Shown piece after piece: positions 1-8,743 of a stretch of 32,894 nt of DNA. The DNA is taken from NCBI GenBank assembly GCA_045617585.1, contig JAZLIW010000017.1, forward strand, positions 1-32,894, in the 5' to 3' direction. How positions within the stretch are numbered: the stretch's first letter is position 1; every line of letters starts with the position of its first letter. Source of the DNA: CAKRZE01 sp045617585 (GTDB taxonomy: Bacteria > Bacillota > Clostridia > Oscillospirales > CAG-272). The notes under the pieces are model-generated. The model ran no database searches, was not told the DNA's origin, and saw nothing but the letters and a program-made list of their open reading frames with translations. Made by a program: the position numbers and the translations under genes.

Positions 1-2
1 AA

Positions 3-554
3 GCTGCTACCGCCGGTGAGATCAATCTCGGCGCCGTCAACTTCTGCCGTATCTTCATGGTCGGCGAACCGGAAGACACCGGCTTCACCGTCAAGTACGA
101 CAACATCCGCTTCACCAAGAAGTATGCCGCTGCCGTCGAGGACGCGAAGGCCGCCGCTCAGGCTTATATCGACAAGATCCAGGCAGCGCTTGACGCCGCG
201 AAGGACGGTATCACCGAGGATAATCTCAAGGCCGTCAAGAACGCGTACAACTCCGCCAACCGTACCGTCGAAAACCTGAAGGACGAACTGGTCGCCGCAC
301 AGATCTCCGCCGAGCTTCGCAAGTCCCTGAAGGACCTCGGCAAAGCGATCGAGGATTTCGAGAACGGTGAGAATGAGACCGCCGCTCCCGAGACCGCCGG
401 TGAGACCCAGGCTGACGCCGGTGAGGAGACCAAGGACGCAGGCTCCTCCGATGATGATGGCAAATCCAATACCGGTCTGATCATCGGTATCGCTGCTGCG
501 GCAGTCGTTCTGATCGCCGTCGTCGTCTTCATCATCATCAAGAAGAAAAAGTAA
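3..554 (+). CDS. Partial membrane-anchored surface protein (3' end)
   Basis: The reading frame is open at the left edge, so only about 183 C-terminal residues are visible and the true start lies outside the window. The visible part begins with a short beta-strand-rich stretch containing GFTVKYDNIRF, which resembles the last strands of a jelly-roll or carbohydrate-binding module. A predicted helical segment rich in Ala, Lys and Asp follows, then a Glu/Thr/Ala-rich spacer, then a single hydrophobic segment of about 23 residues ending in KKKK. This is the topology of an extracellular protein held by a C-terminal membrane anchor. The sequence SNTG directly before the hydrophobic segment is loosely like a sorting signal, but no LPXTG is present. 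I do not recognise the family. A strong terminator follows. Confidence 0.75.
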   Translation, partial: AATAGEINLGAVNFCRIFMVGEPEDTGFTVKYDNIRFTKKYAAAVEDAKAAAQAYIDKIQAALDAAKDGITEDNLKAVKNAYNSANRTVENLKDELVAAQISAELRKSLKDLGKAIEDFENGENETAAPETAGETQADAGEETKDAGSSDDDGKSNTGLIIGIAAAAVVLIAVVVFIIIKKKK

Positions 555-583
555 TGCATTTCCCCGAGGAGGGGGCATAAAAG

Positions 584-617
584 AAGGACGCTTCACATGA
601 GTGGGGCGTCCTTTTTT
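584..617 (+). terminator. Rho-independent terminator after the partial surface protein gene
   Basis: AAGGACGC at 584-591 pairs with GCGTCCTT at 606-613 and is followed by a run of T. It ends the upstream gene before the next promoter at 639. Confidence 0.85.
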
Positions 618-638
618 CCGTACGGAGGAGGATGAATA

Positions 639-667
639 TTGACACGGATTTTTTGCCGTGATATAAT
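639..667 (+). promoter_or_regulatory. Consensus sigma-A promoter for the spermidine-synthase-like gene
   Basis: TTGACA at 639-644 and TATAAT at 662-667 are separated by exactly 17 bases. Both hexamers match the consensus perfectly. The start codon is 22 bases downstream of the -10 box, so the leader is short, and a GGGGGGA ribosome binding site precedes it. Confidence 0.93.
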
Positions 668-688
668 AAACCGAAAGGGGGGATCCGA

Positions 689-1603
689 ATGACGAGAGAG
701 GAATCGATGGAACTCAGCGCAAGGATCGGAACGCTGATCGCCTCCCGGTTTCCGCGGGTCGAATATACCGCGGAGGACGTGGAGCGGGCGAAAAGGGAAT
801 ATACCGCGGAGGACCTTGCCGAGATGCGCGAGATCGGGATCCTCGGCGACGACTTTGAGGAATTCTACGTGATCCGGGAATTCTGCGAGGATTGGGGGAT
901 CGGCAGCGCCGGAGGCGGGGAATATCTCCTGCCGCTTTTTGCCGACGCAAAGAAGCTGGACGCCGACGCGTTCTGCTCCGATCCATATCTGAAAAATATC
1001 CGTGTTCCGGAGGTGAAAAACGGGGAGATTCAGCTGACCACTTCTTCTTACGAAAGGGGCGAGATCTTTCAGTACGATATGCCCGATTTCTCGCGCAGGT
1101 ACCTGACGCCGAAGCTCGGTTTCTTTGACCGGAAGGTCACGTTTCCCGCCATTTACGAGGGCTCGGTCCCTTGGGTCAGCGTCTGCCCGTCCGAGATCAA
1201 TTCCATGCAGCCGGGCATTGAAGCCGCACGGGGAAGGGTCCTCGTGCTCGGACTCGGGCTCGGGTATTATCTCTACCGTGTCTCGGAGAAGGAGAACGTG
1301 GAGGAAGTCACGGTGATCGAACTGGACGAGCGGATCATCGACGTGTTCCGTACGCATCTGCTGCCGCAGTACCTGCACCGGGAGAAGATCCGGATCGTTC
1401 ACGCCGACGCGATCGATTATCTGGAATCCGTCCGCCCCGGTTCATTTGATTACTGTTACGCCGATATCTGGGAGGGCGCCGTGGACGGTGCGGCGTTTTA
1501 CCGAAAGATCGTCCCCCACGAAAAACGGCTGAAGGGCACCGTGTTCGATTATTGGATCAAAGATCAGATCCTTGCGTATCTGAAAGAAAATGAGGTGGAA
1601 TGA
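689..1603 (+). CDS. Spermidine-synthase-like class I SAM-dependent methyltransferase-fold protein
   Basis: The 304-residue protein has a Rossmann core in its C-terminal half. It contains a glycine-rich motif VLVLGLGLGYY at about 184-194, an acidic residue at the end of the next strand (VIELDE, about 209-214), and HADA at about 238-241. This order is the one seen in spermidine/spermine synthase-like and class I methyltransferase folds. The N-terminal half, about 170 residues, is not recognised and contains two EYTAED copies twelve residues apart. The substrate is unknown and polyamine synthesis is not established. The gene has its own consensus promoter and a good ribosome binding site. Its stop lies just before the ATG of the GH36 gene, so the two are probably co-transcribed. 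Confidence 0.75.
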   Translation: MTREESMELSARIGTLIASRFPRVEYTAEDVERAKREYTAEDLAEMREIGILGDDFEEFYVIREFCEDWGIGSAGGGEYLLPLFADAKKLDADAFCSDPYLKNIRVPEVKNGEIQLTTSSYERGEIFQYDMPDFSRRYLTPKLGFFDRKVTFPAIYEGSVPWVSVCPSEINSMQPGIEAARGRVLVLGLGLGYYLYRVSEKENVEEVTVIELDERIIDVFRTHLLPQYLHREKIRIVHADAIDYLESVRPGSFDYCYADIWEGAVDGAAFYRKIVPHEKRLKGTVFDYWIKDQILAYLKENEVE

Positions 1604-1604
1604 C

Positions 1605-3527
1605 ATGAAAGAAGAACTCCTTGCACTGATCAGAGAACTGTTCCCGACCACTGACGGGATCGTGACCTCCTCCAACCGGATGGGGCGGTACGTGCTGAAC
1701 GGTTTTGCCGCGGAAGAAGACGAGGGCGGCGTGACGCTGCGGTATACCGGGGAACGGAAGCACGAATTCGACGAGTTCACGGTACGCGCCGACGTACAGG
1801 ACGATTTCGTTCTCTTCTCCTGCCGCATTACGCTGCATTACTGGAACGGCGAGATCTGTGATTTTCTGCCGCGGGAGGCAGTCTCCTTCCCCATGCGGGA
1901 CGTTCCGACCGATGGGATCCTTGCCAGTTTCCGCGAAAAGCCGTGGTGGACGTATCCGTGCTTTCCCGCGGCGCTTTCCCGTCTTCCCGACCGGACGCAG
2001 TCCCTCTTTCTCAAAAAGGGCGGGAGACATTATCATTTCCTTCCTTTGACGGGAGACAATTTCCGCTGTGAGTTTTTCCCGGGACGTCTCTCTCTGTCCT
2101 CCGATACCGCTGGGCTCCGCACCCTTTCCGGTCCGTTCCTTGCGCTCGCCGCCGGTTCCGATCCCTACGAGGCGGTCAGCCGCAGCTATGAGAAAGCAAG
2201 AAAAGCCGGGGCGATCCGCGTTCCGCTGAAAAAGGAGCGTACTCTTCCCGCGATGTTCGGGGACTTCGGCTATTGCACGTGGAATTCCTTCTATACAGAC
2301 GTCAGCGCCGAAAAGATCTACCGCAAGCTTGACGAATTCCGGGAGAAGGGCATTCCGGTACGCTGGATGATCATCGACGACGGCTGGATGCAGACGCGCG
2401 ATTCCCGCCTCTGTTCTTTTGATGCTGATCCAGTCAAATTCCCGGAGGGGCTGAAGGAGACCGTCCGCCGCATCAATTCCTACGGGGTCAGGGTCGGCGT
2501 CTGGCACGCGTTTTTCGGCTATTGGGAAGGGATTCATCCCGCGTCCCCGCTCTTTGAAGCACAGAAGGGAAATCTCGATCATACGCCGGGCGACCGCTGG
2601 ATCCCCTCGCTGGATGAAAAGAAGGCCTTCCGTTTCTGGGACGCGTGGCACTCCTATCTCGCGTCCTGCGGCGTCGAATTCCTGAAGGTGGATAATCAGA
2701 GCTCCTCTTCCGGCGCGTTTGCCGGGATGATGCCGACCGCAGTCGCCTGCCGCCGCGCCCACAACGCGTTCGAGCGCTCGGTCATGAAAAATTTCGGCGG
2801 CAGGCTGATCAACTGCATGGGCATGGAGATGGAAAACGTCCTTGCACGTCCCTTCACCGCACTGACCCGCAACAGCGACGACTTCTTCCCGAACAACGAG
2901 CGCAGCTTTTCCGTCCATCTGTTCCAGAACGCGTATAACGCGCTTTGGGAAGATCAGTTGTACTACTGCGACTACGATATGTGGTGGTCCGACCATCCTT
3001 CATCCGTTGCCAGCGGCGTTTTGCGCGCGATCTCCGGTTCTCCGGTCTATGTTTCCGACGAGATCGGCAGGAGCAGACTGGAAAATATCCTCCCGGTCTG
3101 TGAGCCGGACGGAAACGTCTGCCGGCTCGACGGTGCAGCGATCCCGACCGGGGACTGCGTCTATCACGACTGCAAGGAAGAGGGAAGGCTCTTCAAGGTA
3201 TTCAATACGAAGGGCAATGCGTTTGCCGTTGCGGCGTTCAATCCCTGCGGAAAGGAGATCGCCGACGCGATCGACTTCCGGGAGATCCCCGCAGCCGCGG
3301 ATGGCGATTTCATCGCATACGAATTCTTTACGGGGAAATATTACCGCGTCAGCCGGAATACCGTTCTTCCCGTCACGCTTCCCGCGGACGGAACCGCCGT
3401 TTTCTCGGTGTATCCGATCCTGATGAAAGAGGGAGAACAGGTCATCCGCATCGGCAACACGCAAAAGTACGTTTCTATCGGTTCAAGCGTGAAAATGACG
3501 GTCCCCGTTTCGTCCCTGCCGCTTTGA
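1605..3527 (+). CDS. Glycoside hydrolase family 36 protein, raffinose-synthase/Sip1-like alpha-galactosidase
   Basis: The 640-residue protein matches the GH36 subgroup that includes raffinose synthase and alkaline alpha-galactosidase (Sip1-like). An N-terminal beta-sandwich region of about 210 residues is followed by a TIM barrel with CTWNSFY at about 224-230, IDDGWM at about 257-262, LKVDNQ at about 360-365 and RNSDDFF at about 422-428. By family analogy Asp363 in KVDNQ is the nucleophile and an Asp in the SDD pair is the acid/base. No signal peptide is seen, so it should act in the cytoplasm on imported alpha-galactosides. The ATG at 1605 was chosen because GAGGTGG sits six bases upstream; an in-frame ATG at 1590 lies inside the previous gene and lacks this site. 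No sugar transporter is adjacent. Confidence 0.85.
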   Translation: MKEELLALIRELFPTTDGIVTSSNRMGRYVLNGFAAEEDEGGVTLRYTGERKHEFDEFTVRADVQDDFVLFSCRITLHYWNGEICDFLPREAVSFPMRDVPTDGILASFREKPWWTYPCFPAALSRLPDRTQSLFLKKGGRHYHFLPLTGDNFRCEFFPGRLSLSSDTAGLRTLSGPFLALAAGSDPYEAVSRSYEKARKAGAIRVPLKKERTLPAMFGDFGYCTWNSFYTDVSAEKIYRKLDEFREKGIPVRWMIIDDGWMQTRDSRLCSFDADPVKFPEGLKETVRRINSYGVRVGVWHAFFGYWEGIHPASPLFEAQKGNLDHTPGDRWIPSLDEKKAFRFWDAWHSYLASCGVEFLKVDNQSSSSGAFAGMMPTAVACRRAHNAFERSVMKNFGGRLINCMGMEMENVLARPFTALTRNSDDFFPNNERSFSVHLFQNAYNALWEDQLYYCDYDMWWSDHPSSVASGVLRAISGSPVYVSDEIGRSRLENILPVCEPDGNVCRLDGAAIPTGDCVYHDCKEEGRLFKVFNTKGNAFAVAAFNPCGKEIADAIDFREIPAAADGDFIAYEFFTGKYYRVSRNTVLPVTLPADGTAVFSVYPILMKEGEQVIRIGNTQKYVSIGSSVKMTVPVSSLPL

Positions 3528-3638
3528 TTTGCTCTGTTAGCGCTGCAAAGAAAAATAGGGATATTGCACAATCCGACAAGGATCCCTTCGGTAAAGTGAC
3601 AAAAGTTGCGCTTCGGTATGAAATTGAAACGAATTCCG

Positions 3639-3667
3639 TTGACTTTATGACCGAAATGTGATAAAAT
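3639..3667 (+). promoter_or_regulatory. Sigma-A promoter of the nucleoside import operon
   Basis: TTGACT at 3639-3644 and TAAAAT at 3662-3667 are 17 bases apart. The predicted leader to the lipoprotein ATG is about 55 bases. I saw no recognisable purine or other riboswitch in the 201-base gap after the GH36 gene. Confidence 0.85.
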
Positions 3668-3728
3668 TACAGTATAGTACGGGTATTCCGTGCAAAAAAG
3701 GGGAAACCCAAAAAAACAGGAGAAAGCA

Positions 3729-4820
3729 ATGAAAAAGATCCTCAGTTTCATCCTCTGCGCGATCATGATCCTCTCTGCGCTGAGCCTCTTCTCTTGCGGC
3801 AGCAAGACCTATAAGATCGCTGTCGTGACCGATGTCGGTCAGCTCATGGACCGTGGTTTCAACCAGGGTACTTATGAAGGCGCCAAGGCGTATGCCGAGA
3901 AGAACAACGTCTCTTATAAGTATTATCAGCCCGCGAACGGCTCCGACGCGACCGACGCGGACCGTATCACCGCGATGGAGCTCGCCATCACCAACGGTGC
4001 CGAGATCATCGTCACCCCCGGCTTCCTGCAGGAAGCTGCGATCACCAAGGTCGCTACCGATCATCCCGAAGTCAAGTTCGTTTTCGTTGACGGTTGGGCA
4101 CTCGGTCTTGACAACGTTACCGCGATCGTCTACAAGGAACAGGAATCCGGTTACCTTGCAGGTTACGCGGCAGTTATGGAAGGCTATCGCAAACTCGGTT
4201 ATACGGGCGGCGGCGGCGGTACCAACCCTGCCTGCAACCGTTTCGGTTACGGCTTCGTTCAGGGCGCGAACGCTGCTGCTGAAGAGCTGAAGCTCGACGA
4301 CGGCGCAATCGAAATGAGATACAGCTACAACTTCGGCGCTTCCTTCTCTGCTTCCGCTGAGCTTCAGACCCAGATCTCCGGTTGGTATTCCGCCGGGACC
4401 GAGGTCGTCTTCGCCTGCGGCGGTTCCATGTTCCAGAGTGTCAAGGCTGCTGCCGAGACCACCACGAACGGCAAGATCATCGGCGTTGACGTTGACCAGT
4501 CCTCTGCTTCCGACCGTGTCATCACCTCTGCCGTCAAGGGCCTGAGCGCCTCCGTCAACCTTGTCCTCACCAAGTTCTACGAGGGCAAGTGGGACAGCGA
4601 TCTGAAGAACACCGCGCAGAACCTCGGTGCTGCAGATGACGCTACCGGTCTTCCCACCGATACCTGGTCTCTTCAGAACTTCACGCTCGATCAGTACAAC
4701 GCACTGTACGCCAAGATCAAGAGCGGTGAGATCGTTCCCGACGCGGCTACGCCCGAAGACGCAAACAACGGCGATTGGCTCAACAAATTTGCAAAGATCA
4801 CCCTCACGTTTGAGAAATAA
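3729..4820 (+). CDS. BMP/PnrA-family nucleoside-binding lipoprotein of an ABC importer
   Basis: The 363-residue protein begins with a lipoprotein signal peptide ending in a lipobox-like LFSC, with Cys23 as the expected lipidated residue. The rest is a periplasmic-binding fold of the basic membrane protein (BMP, Med/PnrA) family, with features such as DVGQLMDRGFNQG near 37-49 and TPGF, FVFVDGWA and GVDVDQ later. Members of this family bind nucleosides and feed ABC importers in Gram-positive bacteria and spirochaetes. The ATG at 3729 has AGGAGA five bases upstream. It is the first gene of the operon and is followed by a hairpin that probably keeps its transcript in excess of the downstream transporter genes. 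Binding of pyrimidine nucleosides is inferred from the downstream kinases. Confidence 0.9.
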   Translation: MKKILSFILCAIMILSALSLFSCGSKTYKIAVVTDVGQLMDRGFNQGTYEGAKAYAEKNNVSYKYYQPANGSDATDADRITAMELAITNGAEIIVTPGFLQEAAITKVATDHPEVKFVFVDGWALGLDNVTAIVYKEQESGYLAGYAAVMEGYRKLGYTGGGGGTNPACNRFGYGFVQGANAAAEELKLDDGAIEMRYSYNFGASFSASAELQTQISGWYSAGTEVVFACGGSMFQSVKAAAETTTNGKIIGVDVDQSSASDRVITSAVKGLSASVNLVLTKFYEGKWDSDLKNTAQNLGAADDATGLPTDTWSLQNFTLDQYNALYAKIKSGEIVPDAATPEDANNGDWLNKFAKITLTFEK

Positions 4821-4839
4821 TCGGTAATTGCCGATTGCG

Positions 4840-4874
4840 GGGGCTGTCTCGCGTTCGCGAGGCAGCCCCTGTTT
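4840..4874 (+). terminator. Attenuating hairpin between lipoprotein and ATPase genes
   Basis: A stem of about 13 base pairs runs from 4840-4852 to 4857-4869 with a four-base loop. It is followed by only a short, interrupted T stretch (TGTTTCCC). This looks like a leaky terminator that allows read-through into the transporter genes while giving more transcript for the binding protein. Confidence 0.7.
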
Positions 4875-4903
4875 CCCATCTATATGACTTTTCACTTCTT
4901 TTC

Positions 4904-4956
4904 ATTTTCAAAGAACACCGGTGCTTTCACACCCTTGTCCGGTACTTTTTGAAAAT
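4904..4956 (+). repeat. Long imperfect inverted repeat before the ATPase gene
   Basis: The arm ATTTTCAAAGAACACCGG at 4904-4921 is the imperfect reverse complement of CCGGTACTTTTTGAAAAT at 4939-4956. Nine outer and four inner bases match on each side of a mismatched centre, with a 17-base loop. It ends 20 bases before the ATPase start codon. It could be an RNA hairpin affecting translation or stability, or a protein-binding site. Confidence 0.5.
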
Positions 4957-4976
4957 CCAAGGAAAAACGGGGTAGA

Positions 4977-6557
4977 ATGATGAATAGCGAAATGAAAACC
5001 GATCCCGTCGGGACGCCGTACGTGATCGAAATGCGGGGGATCACGAAAGAGTTCCCCGGGATCATCGCAAACGACAATATCACGCTGCAATTAAAGCGCG
5101 GTGAGATTCACGCGCTGCTCGGCGAAAACGGAGCAGGCAAATCCACGTTGATGAGCGTCCTGTTCGGTCTGTACAAGCCGGAAAAGGGAGAGATCTACAA
5201 GGACGGACAGAAGGTCACCATCCGTGACCCGAACGACGCGAACGCGCTCGGTATCGGTATGGTGCATCAGCATTTCAAGCTGATCGACGTCTTTTCCGTG
5301 CTGGAAAATATCATCCTCGGGGTGGAGCCGAACGCCGCAGGCTTCCTCATGAAAAAAGAAGCGCGGGAGAAGGTACTTCGCCTTTCCGAGACCTACGGTC
5401 TGAACGTGGATCCCGATGCGCTGGTCGAGAATATCAGCGTCGGGATGCAGCAGAGGACCGAGATCCTGAAAATGCTCTACCGCGACAACGAGATCCTGAT
5501 CTTTGACGAGCCGACCGCAGTTCTGACACCGCAGGAGATCGACGAGCTTATGCAGATCATGAAGAACCTTGCCGCCGAAGGCAAGTCGATCCTCTTTATC
5601 ACGCACAAGCTCGCGGAGATCATGGCTGTCGCCGACCGCTGCACCGTCCTTCGGAAAGGGAAGTACATCGGCACTGTCGATATCGCAGATACGACCAAGG
5701 AACAGCTTTCCAATATGATGGTCGGCAGAGACGTGCGCTTCGTCGTTGATAAAGCGCCCGCTGATCCCGGGGAGACCGTATTGACGGTCGATGGGCTGAC
5801 GGTCAAGAGCCGCGTGCACAAGAAGGACGCGGTGCGCGGCGTTTCCTTCTCGGTCCGCCGCGGTGAGATCGTCTGCGTCGCGGGGATCGAGGGCAACGGG
5901 CAGACGGAGCTGATCTACGGCATCACCGGGATCGAAAAGCCGACGCAAGGCAGCGTTACGCTCTGCGGTGAGGATATCAGCACGAAAACGATCCGTTACC
6001 GCAACACGCACGGACTCAGCCATATTCCGGAGGACCGGCACAAGCACGGTCTGGTCCTTGATTTCTCTCTGGAAGAGAACTTCGTCCTGCAGCGGTATTT
6101 TGAACCCCGGTTCTCGAATCACGGCTTTATCCGGTTCGACGCAGTCCGGGATTACGCGAACGGACTGATCGACGAATACGATGTGCGTTCCGGTCAGGGG
6201 GCTCTTTCCGCGGTGCGCGGGATGTCGGGCGGCAACCAGCAGAAGGCGATCATCGGGCGTGAGCTCGACAGAGAGCACAGCCTTCTCGTCGCCGTTCAGC
6301 CGACGCGTGGTCTTGATGTCGGCGCGATCGAAAACATCCACCGGCAGATCGTCGCTTCCCGTGACGAGGGAAAAGCGGTTCTGCTGGTCTCCCTCGAGCT
6401 TGACGAGGTCATGAATCTCTCCGACCGTATTCTCGTGATGTACGAGGGTGAGATCGTCGGGGAGCTGGATCCCAAGAAGACGACCGTGCAGGAGCTCGGT
6501 CTGTATATGTCCGGCGCGAAGCGGGACAACGGAAAGGAGGAGGAGCACAATGCCTGA
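4977..6557 (+). CDS. Nucleoside ABC importer ATP-binding protein with two ATPase domains (NupA/YufO-like)
   Basis: The 526-residue protein carries two fused ABC ATPase domains, the arrangement typical of sugar- and nucleoside-type (Carb2/BMP) importers. The first has Walker A GENGAGKST at 49-57, a Q-loop at VHQHF, signature ISVGMQQR at 153-160 and Walker B ILIFDEPT at 173-180. The second domain is degenerate: its P-loop position reads GIEGNGQTEL, lacking the GKS/T lysine, and its Walker B reads LLVAVQPTRGLD. It does keep a good MSGGNQQK signature. This asymmetry is normal for the family. Two adjacent ATG codons (4977 and 4980) could serve as start. The gene overlaps the first permease by eight bases. 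Confidence 0.92.
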   Translation: MMNSEMKTDPVGTPYVIEMRGITKEFPGIIANDNITLQLKRGEIHALLGENGAGKSTLMSVLFGLYKPEKGEIYKDGQKVTIRDPNDANALGIGMVHQHFKLIDVFSVLENIILGVEPNAAGFLMKKEAREKVLRLSETYGLNVDPDALVENISVGMQQRTEILKMLYRDNEILIFDEPTAVLTPQEIDELMQIMKNLAAEGKSILFITHKLAEIMAVADRCTVLRKGKYIGTVDIADTTKEQLSNMMVGRDVRFVVDKAPADPGETVLTVDGLTVKSRVHKKDAVRGVSFSVRRGEIVCVAGIEGNGQTELIYGITGIEKPTQGSVTLCGEDISTKTIRYRNTHGLSHIPEDRHKHGLVLDFSLEENFVLQRYFEPRFSNHGFIRFDAVRDYANGLIDEYDVRSGQGALSAVRGMSGGNQQKAIIGRELDREHSLLVAVQPTRGLDVGAIENIHRQIVASRDEGKAVLLVSLELDEVMNLSDRILVMYEGEIVGELDPKKTTVQELGLYMSGAKRDNGKEEEHNA

Positions 6558-7761
6558 AAAGAACGGTGTTAACAAAGCGAAAACGGGTCTCAAGGGATGG
6601 CAGAAATCCGTCCTTTCGTCCCTGATCTGCATTCTCGCGGGGATCCTCGTCAGTATCGTGATCCTCATCATCCTCGCCCTGACCTCGGATCTGATCGATT
6701 TCACCGACGTCATGACCGGGATCGGCTGCATATTCGGCGGTCCGTTCGCCAGCCACGGCGCGCATAACATCCTCTCGCAGATCGGCGATATGCTTTTCCG
6801 TACCGCACCGCTGATCATGACCGGTCTTTCGGTCGCGATCGCGTTCAAGACGGGGCTCTTCAATATCGGTGCGCCCGGTCAGTACCTGATGGGCGCGATG
6901 GGATCCATCATCGTCGCACTGACCGTACCGACGACCGAAGGCACCGGCTTCCTCGTCTGGCTGCTCGCTCTTGCGGTCGGTATCCTCTGCGGTATGATCT
7001 GGGGCGCGATCCCCGGGCTCTTCAAGGCGTATCTCAACGTCAATGAGGTCATCGTCTGCATCATGACCAACTGGATCGCCGCGAATATCGTAAGCTGGGT
7101 CTTCAGCGCCAATCGCGGTCTCGTCAACGTTGAAGGAGGGAAAGCACAGTACGCGCTCGTCACTTCCACGAACGGTGTCGCGACGCCGAAGCTCGGACTT
7201 GACAAGCTCTTCCCGGGGACCTACATCGACTGTGCCGTGATCCTTGCGACGCTGATCGCCATTGCCGCGTATTTCTTCATCAACAAGACCACGCTCGGCT
7301 ACGAGCTGAAGGCGTGCGGCTTCAACCAGAACGCCGCAAAATACGCCGGTATGAACCAGAAGCGCAACGTCGTCCTCTCGATGGTGATCGCCGGCGGTCT
7401 TGCCGCCTGCGGCGCCTGCTTCTACTACCTGAACGGTCAGATCGAGCTTGGCTGGAACACTTACAGTGCGCTTCCCGCAGACGGCTTCAACGGTATTCCG
7501 GTCGCTCTGCTTGCCGGAAATCACCCGATCGGCGTGATCTTCAGCAGTATCCTGCTCCGGTTCCTCGATAAATCCGGTACCAACCTCGCTGGCTTCACGG
7601 GCTTCAACGAATACGTTTCCGACCTCATCATTGCGATGATCGTCTATTTCGCCGGTTTCTCCAAGCTGATCCACGAGCTGCTTTCCAGAAAAAAGAAAGA
7701 AAAAGCAAGTGAAAAGAGCGCGGAAGCAACCGCCGAACAGAAGAAAGGAGAAGGAAAATGA
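6550..7761 (+). CDS. Nucleoside ABC importer permease subunit 1 (BPD_transp_2/NupB-like)
   Basis: The 403-residue protein is very hydrophobic, with about 8 to 10 membrane segments. It contains the family hallmark FKTGLFNIGAPGQYLMGAMG near residues 98-117, the region typical of branched-chain, ribose and nucleoside-type importer permeases. The C-terminus is a charged cytoplasmic tail rich in Lys and Glu. The ATG at 6550 is preceded by a strong AGGAGGAGG site and overlaps the end of the ATPase gene by eight bases, indicating translational coupling. The next permease starts inside its stop codon. Confidence 0.9.
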   Translation: MPEKNGVNKAKTGLKGWQKSVLSSLICILAGILVSIVILIILALTSDLIDFTDVMTGIGCIFGGPFASHGAHNILSQIGDMLFRTAPLIMTGLSVAIAFKTGLFNIGAPGQYLMGAMGSIIVALTVPTTEGTGFLVWLLALAVGILCGMIWGAIPGLFKAYLNVNEVIVCIMTNWIAANIVSWVFSANRGLVNVEGGKAQYALVTSTNGVATPKLGLDKLFPGTYIDCAVILATLIAIAAYFFINKTTLGYELKACGFNQNAAKYAGMNQKRNVVLSMVIAGGLAACGACFYYLNGQIELGWNTYSALPADGFNGIPVALLAGNHPIGVIFSSILLRFLDKSGTNLAGFTGFNEYVSDLIIAMIVYFAGFSKLIHELLSRKKKEKASEKSAEATAEQKKGEGK

Positions 7762-8732
7762 GTTTTCTGATCCAAACGACGCTGATCTATACCATTCCGC
7801 TGATGATCGTGGCACTTGCCGGGATCTTCGCGGAGCGCAGCGGCATCATCAACATCGCACTTGACGGTATCATGATCTTCGGCTCCTTCTGCGGTGCGGT
7901 GCTCGTTCACCTTTTCCAGACGGCGGATCTGCTTGCGGGACATCCGCAGATCCGGTATCTTCTTGCAATGCTCGCCGCGGGCATCGGAGGGGCGCTGTTC
8001 TCCCTCCTGCTCTCGTTCTCTGCGATCAATCTCAAAGCGGATCAGACGATCGGCGGTACGGCACTGAACCTGCTCGCTCCCGCGCTGACCCTCTTCATTA
8101 TCAAGATCTTCTTCTTCCAGGACAAGCTGGAAATGAACAAAAGCCTCGGTTTCATCGTCCTGAATGACGATCTGCCGCAGGTACTCAAGCCTTTCTTTGA
8201 TAAGATGTTCATCTCCACCTACCTGATGATCGCGCTGTATATCCTTCTTTCGATCTTCCTCTATAAGACGAAATACGGTCTTCGTCTCCGCGCGTGCGGC
8301 GAGCATCCGCAGGCGGCGGACAGCGTCGGCATCAACGTGCATAAGTACCGCTATATCGGTACCACGATCTCCGGGTTCCTCGGCGGCGTCGGCGGCTATA
8401 TCTTCATCGCCACCACCGCTGCGGGCACCGCAGAGGGGACGGTCGCAGGGATGGGCTTCCTTGCGCTCGCCATCATGATCTTCGGCAACTGGAAGCCGGT
8501 CGGCGTTGCGCTCGGCTCCCTGATGTTCGGTCTGCTCAAATGCGTCGGCGCTTCCTATACCACCCTCGATCTGAACGGGGACGGGATCTGCGCGCTGACC
8601 AAGCTCGGTATGCCGCTTTACTTTTATAATCTCGTTCCGTACGTCGCGGTCCTGATCGTTCTCGCGTTCACGGCGGGCAAGTCCCGTGCGCCGAAGGCGG
8701 AAGGTATTCCATACGACAAGGGAATGCGGTAA
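7758..8732 (+). CDS. Nucleoside ABC importer permease subunit 2 (BPD_transp_2/NupC-like)
   Basis: The 324-residue multi-pass membrane protein contains ERSGIINIALDGIMIFGSFCGA near residues 28-47, the motif region shared by the second permease of BMP-linked nucleoside importers. It should form the transmembrane heterodimer with the preceding permease. The start codon overlaps the previous stop as ATGA, so the pair is translationally coupled and likely made in equal amounts. Eleven bases separate its stop from the thymidine kinase gene. Confidence 0.9.
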   Translation: MSFLIQTTLIYTIPLMIVALAGIFAERSGIINIALDGIMIFGSFCGAVLVHLFQTADLLAGHPQIRYLLAMLAAGIGGALFSLLLSFSAINLKADQTIGGTALNLLAPALTLFIIKIFFFQDKLEMNKSLGFIVLNDDLPQVLKPFFDKMFISTYLMIALYILLSIFLYKTKYGLRLRACGEHPQAADSVGINVHKYRYIGTTISGFLGGVGGYIFIATTAAGTAEGTVAGMGFLALAIMIFGNWKPVGVALGSLMFGLLKCVGASYTTLDLNGDGICALTKLGMPLYFYNLVPYVAVLIVLAFTAGKSRAPKAEGIPYDKGMR

Positions 8733-8743
8733 GAAGGCGCTCT

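Noticed and set aside
3528..3728. Possible riboswitch upstream of the nucleoside lipoprotein gene
   Set aside because: The predicted start site leaves a leader of only about 55 bases, and I found no purine or other riboswitch core in the gap.
5091..6863. Minus-strand frame of 590 codons opposite the nucleoside ATPase and the start of permease 1
   Set aside because: It is the antisense of a gene with full Walker and signature motifs, and the length is explained by codon bias.
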